In this document: in pieces, positions 33,366 through 42,028 of the stretch
Position numbering within the stretch: position 1 is the stretch's first letter
How the letters are laid out: each line of letters begins with the position of its first letter
Source: Chlamydiales bacterium
GTDB lineage: Bacteria; Chlamydiota; Chlamydiia; Chlamydiales; JACKPQ01
Length of the DNA stretch: 64,000 nt
NCBI GenBank assembly: GCA_024233435.1
Contig: JACKPQ010000002.1
Location: 310,001 to 374,000, forward strand
Direction of reading: 5' to 3'
Notes under the pieces: generated by a model
What the model was told of the DNA's origin: nothing
Seen by the model: the letters and a program-made list of their open reading frames with translations, nothing else
Database searches by the model: none
Program-made: the position numbers and the translations under genes

Positions 33366-36085
33366 TTGTAACACTCTCCCCAATTTTTGCCAACTGATAC
33401 ATCAACAACGAGCGGAACCTTCAAAGGGAAAGCGGTTTCCATCTTATCGACAACTATTTTTTTCACTTTTGCTAGGTGCTCTTGGGGCACTTCAAAGAGC
33501 AATTCATCGTGAATTTGCAAAATCATTTGTCCCCATTCTGGTCTGTCTTTGAGCTCAGCATCAATTGCGATCATCGCCATTTTAATGATATCTGATTGTG
33601 TTCCTTGAATGGGTGTATTCACGGCATAGCGCTCTGCAGCTGCGCGCAAATGAGGGTTTTTACTTTTAATTTCTGGCAAGGGTCTGATGCGCCCTGTCAT
33701 CGATGTCGCAACGCCTGTTTTTCGAGCTTTAGCCTTACAATCTTCGATAAATTCTTTAACCTTGGGATGGCGCTCAAAATAGGTTGAGATAAATTTTTCT
33801 GCATCGTGAAAATCCATTCCAAGTGATTCTGAAAGACCAAATGCTTGTTGGCCATAGATGATTCCAAAGTTAACAGCTTTAGCTTTTCGGCGCATGTCAG
33901 GTGAGACATCCTTTAGTGGAACTTCAAAGATCGAGCTTGCTGTTGCAGCATGAATGTCATTGCCATTTTTAAATGCTTCGATGAGTGTTTTATCTCCTGT
34001 TAAGTGCGCTAAAATACGCAGCTCTACTTGGCTGTAGTCGGCAGATAAAAATTGCACACCTCTTTTCTCACAGGTAAAAGCTTCGCGCACTTTTTTCCCC
34101 TCTGCAGTACGTATGGGGATGTTTTGCAAATTTGGATCAGTACAAGATAAGCGTCCTGTAGCTGTGACTGACTGATGAAATGAGCAGTGAATTCTGTGCG
34201 TTTGTGGATTGATTTGCTCTGGTAGTGAATCAACGTAGGTAGATCGGAGTTTTTCAATGGTGCGGTAGTCGATGATTTCATCGATGATGGGATGATCTCC
34301 TTGCAATTCAGCTAAGACTGCAGCGCTTGTCGAGTAACCTGTTGCTTTTTTACGACCCACTGTTTTTAATTCTAAATCAGTGAAAAGGATCTCAGACATC
34401 TGTTTGGGTGAATTGATGTTAAATTCTTTACCTGCGTGCTTGTAGATTTTCTTCTTTAGGTCTTTGAGTTTTTCTGCCAGCATCTGTGATTTTTGTTTTA
34501 GCCTTTCTTTATCGATGTAAATACCTGCGCGCTCCATGCGTAAAAGGACCCAAACAAGAGGTAGCTCTACTTCGAAAAACAGTTTTTCAAGACCGGTGCT
34601 TTTGAGTTCTTTTTCAAAAAGTGCTTTTAGCTTGCATGTATAATCAACATCCTCACAGCAATATGAGCCGACTTCACTGATATCCACATCTGCCATTGAC
34701 TTTTGCTTTTTCCCAGTCCCAATAAGTTTTGAAATAGGCGTTTTAATCACGTTGAAATGCTCGAGAATAATCTGGTCTAAACCATGCCTGTTTTTCTGTG
34801 GAGCAAGCAGGTAAGAAGCAATCAAAGTATCAAAGCAAAGTGATTTCACTTCGATTCCCGCATTCATCAATACATGCAAATCATACTTGATATTGTGTCC
34901 ATAGAAAGAAATTTTATCATTTTCTAAAACTGGACGTAAAAATTCTAGAGCATCTTCACCGAGTTCGCCATTCAATGGAATGTACCAAGCTTCACCGGCT
35001 TTAATGCCTAGGCCAACACCTACAAGTTGTGCTTGCATCGGCCTTAAATGTGTTGTTTCTGCGTCTAAGCAAAGTTCTTTTTCTTTTGAGAGTTTTTCTG
35101 CGAGCTTTTCTAATTCTTCTATTGTTTCAACGATGTGATATTTACCTTTGGGAGCTGCCTTAACACCTTTTTTCGATATCTTTTCTTCTGGAAGTTCTTC
35201 TTCAGCAAAAAGAGACATTTGCTTCTCTTCTTTGATGCCCATTTCTTTTAGCAGGGAGAAAAACCCTTTGTCGCGATAAAACTGAGATAGTTTTTCGTGA
35301 TCGCAGTCAGCCATTTTGTAAAAATCGGAGTCAGTGGGTATTTTTAAATCAGGGTATAGATGCGCGAGTTTTTGGCTGATCAAAAGCTGCTCTTTATTCT
35401 CTATAATGCGAGCGCGTTGTTTTGCATTTTCTATTTGCTCTGGATTGTCGAGCATGTTTTGAATGCTTTTGTATTTTGTTAAAAGCGTTGCAGCTGTTTT
35501 TTTTCCAATCCCAGGTACGCCAGGAATATTGTCTGAGGCATCACCCATTAACGCGAGATAATCTGCAATTTGATTTGGGTGAACTCCATAATGCTCTTTA
35601 ACGCCAGCAGGAGTGAGAATTTTATTGTCTTTGTAGGTGTTGACCATCACCACTTTATCAGTTACAAGCTGGGCCAAATCTTTATCATTTGTGCACAAAA
35701 ACACTTTGGATGCTTTTTTGGTTGCCCATTTCGCAATGGCTCCGATGGTATCGTCTGCTTCTACACCAGGGAGCTCTATTTGCGGAATGCCTGAGAGCTT
35801 GCAAAACTCTATGGCCCAATCAAGTTGTGGAAAAAGATCCTCAGGCATGCCTTCGCGGTGCGCTTTATACTTCTCGTAGATATCTGTGCGCGATTTTTTG
35901 TTGTCAGGTCCGTCGAAAACAACGACAAGGTGTTTTGGATCAAAATCTTTGATGACTTTTTGAACAGAGCGGATAAATCCATAGAGAGCATTGGTTGATT
36001 CGCCCTTGTCATTTGTCATGTGATAAATCGCATGATAGGAGCGAAAAAGATAAGCAAGTGCGTCAATGACGTATATTTTATCCAT
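33362..36085 (-). CDS. polA: DNA polymerase I
   Basis: 907 aa with three domains: 5'-nuclease (about 1-290, with GDASDNIPGVPGIGKKTA), 3'-5' exonuclease (about 330-510) and the polymerase (about 520-907, with SADYSQVELR, the RRKAKAVNFGIIYG finger helix and QIHDELLFE). The exonuclease residues are retained (LDAETT, GHNIKYDLHVL, CCEDVDYT), so proofreading is probably active, unlike in many bacteria such as Thermus. Gap filling and Okazaki fragment processing. It overlaps coaE and sppA, indicating a single operon. Confidence 0.97.
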   Translation of the reverse strand: MDKIYVIDALAYLFRSYHAIYHMTNDKGESTNALYGFIRSVQKVIKDFDPKHLVVVFDGPDNKKSRTDIYEKYKAHREGMPEDLFPQLDWAIEFCKLSGIPQIELPGVEADDTIGAIAKWATKKASKVFLCTNDKDLAQLVTDKVVMVNTYKDNKILTPAGVKEHYGVHPNQIADYLALMGDASDNIPGVPGIGKKTAATLLTKYKSIQNMLDNPEQIENAKQRARIIENKEQLLISQKLAHLYPDLKIPTDSDFYKMADCDHEKLSQFYRDKGFFSLLKEMGIKEEKQMSLFAEEELPEEKISKKGVKAAPKGKYHIVETIEELEKLAEKLSKEKELCLDAETTHLRPMQAQLVGVGLGIKAGEAWYIPLNGELGEDALEFLRPVLENDKISFYGHNIKYDLHVLMNAGIEVKSLCFDTLIASYLLAPQKNRHGLDQIILEHFNVIKTPISKLIGTGKKQKSMADVDISEVGSYCCEDVDYTCKLKALFEKELKSTGLEKLFFEVELPLVWVLLRMERAGIYIDKERLKQKSQMLAEKLKDLKKKIYKHAGKEFNINSPKQMSEILFTDLELKTVGRKKATGYSTSAAVLAELQGDHPIIDEIIDYRTIEKLRSTYVDSLPEQINPQTHRIHCSFHQSVTATGRLSCTDPNLQNIPIRTAEGKKVREAFTCEKRGVQFLSADYSQVELRILAHLTGDKTLIEAFKNGNDIHAATASSIFEVPLKDVSPDMRRKAKAVNFGIIYGQQAFGLSESLGMDFHDAEKFISTYFERHPKVKEFIEDCKAKARKTGVATSMTGRIRPLPEIKSKNPHLRAAAERYAVNTPIQGTQSDIIKMAMIAIDAELKDRPEWGQMILQIHDELLFEVPQEHLAKVKKIVVDKMETAFPLKVPLVVDVSVGKNWGECYN

Positions 36086-37103
36086 TTTCGTATAAATACA
36101 TAAGCTTGTTGCTTAAGTTGGGATCGAATAGATCTTTTATTTTGTCAAAACCAAATGCTTTGCCCTCGATGAGATCAGCAAGGAAAAAACGTTGAGGAAT
36201 GAGCTCGATGACTTGGTAGTTTTGCTCTTTTGTGATGCCAGCTTTTTCACAAAGCGCATTGAGAGCCATGGAATAATCGCTGTTTGCCTCGTCGATGTAG
36301 CCGAGTTGCTCGGCTTTGGGCGCATCGAAAACTTGCGCTCCGTAGGTATTGATAAGCGCATTTTTATTCAACCGAGGTCTTGCGCTTGTGACAATATCGA
36401 CAAAGCGATTGTACTGATACTCGATGATGTCTTGCAAAGATTTGTCTTCGCCTGGCTTCCACTCTCTGAAGGGGCTGAGCATGTCCTTGTCGATACCACG
36501 CGTTATTGTCATTGCTTTGACGCCCACTTTTTGCATTAAATCGACAACATTAAAGTTAGGGCCTAGGATAACGCCTACAGAACCAATGACGCTTACAGGT
36601 GATGCATAGATCTTTTCAGCGCTTGAAGAAACATACATCCCTCCCGATGCGCACATCCCATCGACAAAAGCATAAACGGGCACATTATAACGTTTGCTGT
36701 AACTGTTTAAGGAACGATACATCTGGTCAGCATCAGTTACAGTTCCGCCTGGAGTGTTGATATGAAGCAATATTCCCTTGACGCGATCTTTTTTGATCAT
36801 CACGCCTTGCGAATCCATCAGCTGCATTTCAATATTTTTTCCAAGCAGTTTATCCATGCCAATTACACCATGAATATTGATGCGCAAAATCACAGGCGCA
36901 CTTGGAGGAAGCATCGTGCGGTTTCCTTCAGCATCGGCGGCAATAATCACTTCAGTTGATGGGCCAGACGTTTTGCTGCCAAAAAAAACTAAAAATAAAA
37001 AAACAATCACAAAGATGCCGATCAGCAAACCTGCTGCTCCACAAAAAGCTTTAGAAAAGCTGCGCATACCTGACTTGACGATTGATTCGTTTGGATTATC
37101 CAT
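36078..37103 (-). CDS. sppA: Signal peptide peptidase SppA / SohB family
   Basis: 341 aa. N-terminal membrane anchor AAGLLIGIFVIVFLFLVFFG, then a Clp/crotonase-type serine protease domain with INTPGGTVTDAD, the nucleophile motif DGMCASGGMYVSS, and SVIGSVGVI. It degrades cleaved signal peptides and membrane peptides in the periplasmic face of the inner membrane. It is the first gene of the cluster running to rho. The single catalytic repeat (SohB-like or short SppA) is normal for this length. Confidence 0.92.
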   Translation of the reverse strand: MDNPNESIVKSGMRSFSKAFCGAAGLLIGIFVIVFLFLVFFGSKTSGPSTEVIIAADAEGNRTMLPPSAPVILRINIHGVIGMDKLLGKNIEMQLMDSQGVMIKKDRVKGILLHINTPGGTVTDADQMYRSLNSYSKRYNVPVYAFVDGMCASGGMYVSSSAEKIYASPVSVIGSVGVILGPNFNVVDLMQKVGVKAMTITRGIDKDMLSPFREWKPGEDKSLQDIIEYQYNRFVDIVTSARPRLNKNALINTYGAQVFDAPKAEQLGYIDEANSDYSMALNALCEKAGITKEQNYQVIELIPQRFFLADLIEGKAFGFDKIKDLFDPNLSNKLMYLYENG

Positions 37104-37164
37104 GCTGTTCCTTATAGTTGCTGTAGAAACCGTATACTAGCTCATGTCTAATTGATGCACAAGC

Positions 37165-39186
37165 TTAAGGCGGTGTGCACCCTGAGGAGTAAGTGACTGT
37201 ACCAGCAGTGACAACAGGCCCCGTGTTACTAGTTGTGACAGTTGCCATGGAGTCAACCATGTTGAGGTCTTCAAGGCTGAACGTTGTCGCGGTGTTGCCA
37301 AGAAGCTCAAGACAACCAAAAGGAGCACTTAAAATAGATTCGACGCGGATAGCGTTTGTCAGTGCCACGTTGTTTGTTATGCTTGCATACTTAGTATAAA
37401 AAGGCGGAACACCTATGAATTGATGGAAAATACCGTTTGCTACAAGAGAAGAGCTTACCGTATTGTTCGAGATAACAATGCTCGACAAACCGGCCTGTTC
37501 CGTAACAGCAATTGCTTCATTTCCTGCAGTTACCATATTTCCATCAATGATAATGGTATTTAGTGAGGGGTTACTTTGAATAGCGAATATTCGAATGCCG
37601 GTGTTGATCGGGGAAGTGATGGTATTGTTTTGTATTAAAGTGGCAGAAGTGTTGACGTTGTTAACTTCGATACTAGCTCCACCAAACCCAGTCAGATCGG
37701 TATCTACAATTGTGTTATTGCTCACGTCTATTATACCATTAACATTAACAGTTGTGATAAATGGCATGCCCGTTGTGAAAGAATTGTTTTGGATGAATGT
37801 ATCTTCTAAGCCAAATAGATTGAAGTAGGAAAAGCCGGTTGATAGCCCTGTTGTGACAGACGAATTTACCAAAGTAAATGCGGTGCTTCCTATCGAAGTT
37901 TGTGCGCCAAAAAAGCCACCTACAAACTCAAAGGCGTTAACAGATACTGCCCCTCCTTGCAATTCAAAAATAGTCCCAAACATATCCACGTGGTCGAGCG
38001 CCGGTGCAATGGCTGTTTGTGCTGGGAAAACGATCCCATCTACAGTATGGGCGATGCCTGATCCTAAGAAGAACAAGTCGTGAGGCACAGTGACAAGGGC
38101 ACTTGGCCCTGGCGTTGTGTAATTAATGCCAGTTCCATAGACGTATATGCAATCGCCAGCAACTGAAGCGTCAACAGCTTCCTGAATTGTTTGAAAGGGC
38201 ATTTCAAATGTGCCATCACCGCCAGCTGGAGCAGTATTGTCAACGAAGATACAATTGATCGTTGTGGACCCTGAACCTGATCCAGTAGTAAGAGCGCTGA
38301 TCCTACTTGTGTTACAAACAGGGATAATTTCTTGGCGGATGACCCCTTGCGTCATGCGGCGTTGCATTTTGGCAGACGCAATGCACTCTTGCAGGTACCA
38401 ATTCCTCCACCGTTTACCTCTAGTGCGAATAGTATTAGGTCCTAAGGGAAAGCTCAATGATGCGTAACCATTAGCTCGGGTTTTGTATTCGCGGTCATAG
38501 CTGATTTCTCCACCAATAGAGATGCCATCGAAGATCAAAACACCCAACCGTGCCATACCGCCCCAGGAAGCGCCGCAGCGCTTGCCAAGCAAGTGTTTTT
38601 CAAATAGATAGTAAGGGCCAATTGATAAATAGGGATCGACTACCAGTCCAGGAATAGGAATTCCAAATTCTGCTCCGATATTTGGAAGAGCTGTTGTTGC
38701 TTTTTGTTTAATGTAAAGGGTATTGCCTGAAGCATAGGCAAATCGACGAGGAGTTTTACCGGTATCGTTACTTATTGGGATATAGCCGTTGAGTCTGAAG
38801 TCGACGTAAGGGTTTAACACTTCAAGACCAGGGCCTATTTGGTGCGCCCTTAGATTTCTTGCATCGCGAAAGTCATAGTAGCAGTTCGCTCCAAATGCCC
38901 ACTGACCGGTCGCAAATCGCGATCCAATGCCAACGTTTGATGCTGTGCGCCCATCATTAAACATATGCCCTCGCATATCGAGAAATGGCTGGAAGTTTCT
39001 TTGCCAATTTGGCGTTAAGAATCCAGAGACGGTTCCATATCCCTGGCGATAGCCAACGCCTTCAGGCGCGCGATATCTCATTGATGCGTGTGAGGGGGTT
39101 CCGCGAATGCATGAGGTTTGCGCAAAACCCTGCACCAGGAACATAAAAGTGATGATCCAAAATTTCTTATCCACTGCTTCATACAT
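37165..39186 (-). CDS. Inverse autotransporter with beta-helix passenger, copy 1
   Basis: About 673 aa from the ATG of MYEAVDKKFWI (39186); a longer frame to 39228 reads through a repeat and adds no plausible sequence. Signal peptide FWIITFMFLVQGFAQ. An intimin/invasin-type beta-barrel follows (about 20-250): NVGIGSRFATGQWAFGANCY, RAHQIGPGLEVLNPYVDF, LNGYIPIS. The passenger begins with FVDNTAPAGGDGTFEMPFQT, typical of right-handed parallel beta-helix proteins, and has coil repeats such as VSNNTIVDT and LIQNNTITSP. This makes it type Ve secretion, probably an adhesin. It has GVPPFYTKY where the other copies have NPFVPPFYNKY. Confidence 0.85.
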   Translation of the reverse strand: MYEAVDKKFWIITFMFLVQGFAQTSCIRGTPSHASMRYRAPEGVGYRQGYGTVSGFLTPNWQRNFQPFLDMRGHMFNDGRTASNVGIGSRFATGQWAFGANCYYDFRDARNLRAHQIGPGLEVLNPYVDFRLNGYIPISNDTGKTPRRFAYASGNTLYIKQKATTALPNIGAEFGIPIPGLVVDPYLSIGPYYLFEKHLLGKRCGASWGGMARLGVLIFDGISIGGEISYDREYKTRANGYASLSFPLGPNTIRTRGKRWRNWYLQECIASAKMQRRMTQGVIRQEIIPVCNTSRISALTTGSGSGSTTINCIFVDNTAPAGGDGTFEMPFQTIQEAVDASVAGDCIYVYGTGINYTTPGPSALVTVPHDLFFLGSGIAHTVDGIVFPAQTAIAPALDHVDMFGTIFELQGGAVSVNAFEFVGGFFGAQTSIGSTAFTLVNSSVTTGLSTGFSYFNLFGLEDTFIQNNSFTTGMPFITTVNVNGIIDVSNNTIVDTDLTGFGGASIEVNNVNTSATLIQNNTITSPINTGIRIFAIQSNPSLNTIIIDGNMVTAGNEAIAVTEQAGLSSIVISNNTVSSSLVANGIFHQFIGVPPFYTKYASITNNVALTNAIRVESILSAPFGCLELLGNTATTFSLEDLNMVDSMATVTTSNTGPVVTAGTVTYSSGCTPP

Positions 39187-39244
39187 ATATATATAATTCT
39201 TTTCCGTAAAGAATAATTTTAGGGTCAATTCGGTATGGCCAGCT

Positions 39245-39583
39245 TCACAGTCGATTAAGTTCTTTTAAGAGATCGCCAGTAGACGAATACAATTTTCCGG
39301 TCCACTCAGAAATATTGCGAGATTGCGTGCTGAAGTTAATCCCAATGACAGCAAGCTGACGATTTTGATGGGAGTATTTGCGGTTAGCATCAGCTGTTTT
39401 GGTGCAGCTTAAATTGTCTATAATGGGTTTATCATACTCATCGACTAGCACGACGACTTCAGCTATTTGAGAAAGCTTTTTCACCAAATTAGCAAGGCCT
39501 TCTTGTAATGTAGGTGTATCGATTGAAACTCCATAATTTAATGCAATTTCTGACAGTGATCTTTCGATGCTTTTTTCTAATTG
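39245..39583 (-). pseudogene. 3' fragment of DUF1703-type ATPase gene (unit 1)
   Basis: Encodes the C-terminal 112 residues of the truncated ATPase-like protein (from LEKSIERSLSEIALNYG to LLKELNRL), identical to the end of 44115-44747. It has no start of its own; it is fused at the TCTAATTG junction to an out-of-frame stretch from the end of copy 2 of the autotransporter, which creates an artificial 170-codon frame (to 39757). Not expected to be functional. Confidence 0.85.
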
Positions 39584-39593
39584 ATGCACAAGC

Positions 39594-41621
39594 TTAAGGC
39601 GGTGTGCACCCTGAGGAGTAAGTGACTGTACCAGCAGTGACAACAGGCCCCGTGTTACTAGTTGTGACAGTTGCCATGGAGTCAACCATGTTGAGGTCTT
39701 CAAGGCTGAACGTTGTCGCGGTGTTGCCAAGAAGCTCAAGACAACCAAAAGGAGCACTTACAATAGATTCGACGCGGATAGCGTTTGTCAGTGCCACGTT
39801 GTTTGTTATGCTTGCATACTTATTATAAAAAGGCGGAACAAATGGATTGGTGAATTGATGGAAAATACCGTTTGCTACAAGAGAAGAGCTTACCGTATTG
39901 TTCGAGATAACAATGCTCGACAAACCGGACTGTTCCGTAACAGCAATTGCTTCATTTCCTGCAGTTACCATATTTCCATCAATGATAATGGTATTTAGTG
40001 AGGGGTTACTTTGAATAGCGAATATTCGAATGCCGGTGTTGATCGGGGAAGTGATGGTATTGTTTTGTATTAAAGTGGCAGAAGTGTTGACGTTGTTAAC
40101 TTCGATACTAGCTCCACCAAACCCAGTCAGATCGGTATCTACAATTGTGTTATTGCTCACGTCTATTATACCATTAACATTAACAGTTGTGATAAATGGC
40201 ATGCCCGTTGTGAAAGAATTGTTTTGGATGAATGTATCTTCTAAGCCAAATAGATTGAAGTAGGAAAAGCCGGTTGATAGCCCTGTTGTGACAGACGAAT
40301 TTACCAAAGTAAATGCGGTGCTTCCTATCGAAGTTTGTGCGCCAAAAAAGCCACCTACAAACTCAAAGGCGTTAACAGATACTGCCCCTCCTTGCAATTC
40401 AAAAATAGTCCCAAACATATCCACGTGGTCGAGCGCCGGTGCAATGGCTGTTTGTGCTGGGAAAACGATCCCATCTACAGTATGGGCGATGCCTGATCCT
40501 AAGAAGAACAAGTCGTGAGGCACAGTGACAAGGGCACTTGGCCCTGGCGTTGTGTAATTAATGCCAGTTCCATAGACGTATATGCAATCGCCAGCAACTG
40601 AAGCGTCAACAGCTTCCTGAATTGTTTGAAAGGGCATTTCAAATGTGCCATCACCGCCAGCTGGAGCAGTATTGTCAACGAAGATACAATTGATCGTTGT
40701 GGACCCTGAACCTGATCCAGTAGTAAGAGCGCTGATCCTACTTGTGTTACAAACAGGGATAATTTCTTGGCGGATGACCCCTTGCGTCATGCGGCGTTGC
40801 ATTTTGGCAGACGCAATGCACTCTTGCAGGTACCAATTCCTCCACCGTTTACCTCTAGTGCGAATAGTATTAGGTCCTAAGGGAAAGCTCAATGATGCGT
40901 AACCATTAGCTCGGGTTTTGTATTCGCGGTCATAGCTGATTTCTCCACCAATAGAGATGCCATCGAAGATCAAAACACCCAACCGTGCCATACCGCCCCA
41001 GGAAGCGCCGCAGCGCTTGCCAAGCAAGTGTTTTTCAAATAGATAGTAAGGGCCAATTGATAAATAGGGATCGACTACCAGTCCAGGAATAGGAATTCCA
41101 AATTCTGCTCCGATATTTGGAAGAGCTGTTGTTGCTTTTTGTTTAATGTAAAGGGTATTGCCTGAAGCATAGGCAAATCGACGAGGAGTTTTACCGGTAT
41201 CGTTACTTATTGGGATATAGCCGTTGAGTCTGAAGTCGACGTAAGGGTTTAACACTTCAAGACCAGGGCCTATTTGGTGCGCCCTTAGATTTCTTGCATC
41301 GCGAAAGTCATAGTAGCAGTTCGCTCCAAATGCCCACTGACCGGTCGCAAATCGCGATCCAATGCCAACGTTTGATGCTGTGCGCCCATCATTAAACATA
41401 TGCCCTCGCATATCGAGAAATGGCTGGAAGTTTCTTTGCCAATTTGGCGTTAAGAATCCAGAGACGGTTCCATATCCCTGGCGATAGCCAACGCCTTCAG
41501 GCGCGCGATATCTCATTGATGCGTGTGAGGGGGTTCCGCGAATGCATGAGGTTTGCGCAAAACCCTGCACCAGGAACATAAAAGTGATGATCCAAAATTT
41601 CTTATCCACTGCTTCATACAT
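39594..41621 (-). CDS. Inverse autotransporter with beta-helix passenger, copy 2
   Basis: About 675 aa. Same domain order as copy 1: signal peptide, N-terminal intimin-type barrel, then beta-helix passenger without a C-terminal barrel. It differs from copy 1 by a handful of residues near the C-terminus (SGLSSI for AGLSSI; QFTNPFVPPFYNKY; ESIVSAPF) and appears identical to copy 3 by reading. Its upstream sequence, including the weak GGAAAAG ribosome site and the TATATATATG start context, is the same in all copies. Confidence 0.85.
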   Translation of the reverse strand: MYEAVDKKFWIITFMFLVQGFAQTSCIRGTPSHASMRYRAPEGVGYRQGYGTVSGFLTPNWQRNFQPFLDMRGHMFNDGRTASNVGIGSRFATGQWAFGANCYYDFRDARNLRAHQIGPGLEVLNPYVDFRLNGYIPISNDTGKTPRRFAYASGNTLYIKQKATTALPNIGAEFGIPIPGLVVDPYLSIGPYYLFEKHLLGKRCGASWGGMARLGVLIFDGISIGGEISYDREYKTRANGYASLSFPLGPNTIRTRGKRWRNWYLQECIASAKMQRRMTQGVIRQEIIPVCNTSRISALTTGSGSGSTTINCIFVDNTAPAGGDGTFEMPFQTIQEAVDASVAGDCIYVYGTGINYTTPGPSALVTVPHDLFFLGSGIAHTVDGIVFPAQTAIAPALDHVDMFGTIFELQGGAVSVNAFEFVGGFFGAQTSIGSTAFTLVNSSVTTGLSTGFSYFNLFGLEDTFIQNNSFTTGMPFITTVNVNGIIDVSNNTIVDTDLTGFGGASIEVNNVNTSATLIQNNTITSPINTGIRIFAIQSNPSLNTIIIDGNMVTAGNEAIAVTEQSGLSSIVISNNTVSSSLVANGIFHQFTNPFVPPFYNKYASITNNVALTNAIRVESIVSAPFGCLELLGNTATTFSLEDLNMVDSMATVTTSNTGPVVTAGTVTYSSGCTPP

Positions 41622-41679
41622 ATATATATAATTCTTTTCCGTAAAGAATAATTTTAGGGTCAATTCGGTATGGCCAGCT

Positions 41680-42018
41680 TCACAGTCGATTAAGTTCTTT
41701 TAAGAGATCGCCAGTAGACGAATACAATTTTCCGGTCCACTCAGAAATATTGCGAGATTGCGTGCTGAAGTTAATCCCAATGACAGCAAGCTGACGATTT
41801 TGATGGGAGTATTTGCGGTTAGCATCAGCTGTTTTGGTGCAGCTTAAATTGTCTATAATGGGTTTATCATACTCATCGACTAGCACGACGACTTCAGCTA
41901 TTTGAGAAAGCTTTTTCACCAAATTAGCAAGGCCTTCTTGTAATGTAGGTGTATCGATTGAAACTCCATAATTTAATGCAATTTCTGACAGTGATCTTTC
42001 GATGCTTTTTTCTAATTG
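41680..42018 (-). pseudogene. 3' fragment of DUF1703-type ATPase gene (unit 2)
   Basis: Second partial copy of the truncated ATPase-like gene, identical to 39245-39583 and to the 3' end of 44115-44747. At its 5' edge it joins, at TCTAATTG (42011-42018), the 3' end of autotransporter copy 3, giving a chimeric 170-codon frame to 42192 that is a by-product of the duplication. Confidence 0.85.
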
Positions 42019-42028
42019 ATGCACAAGC

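Noticed and set aside
39245..39757. 170-codon frames (also 41680-42192) as real genes
   Set aside because: Each is a chimera made at the duplication junction: an out-of-frame piece of the autotransporter 3' end fused to the ATPase fragment.
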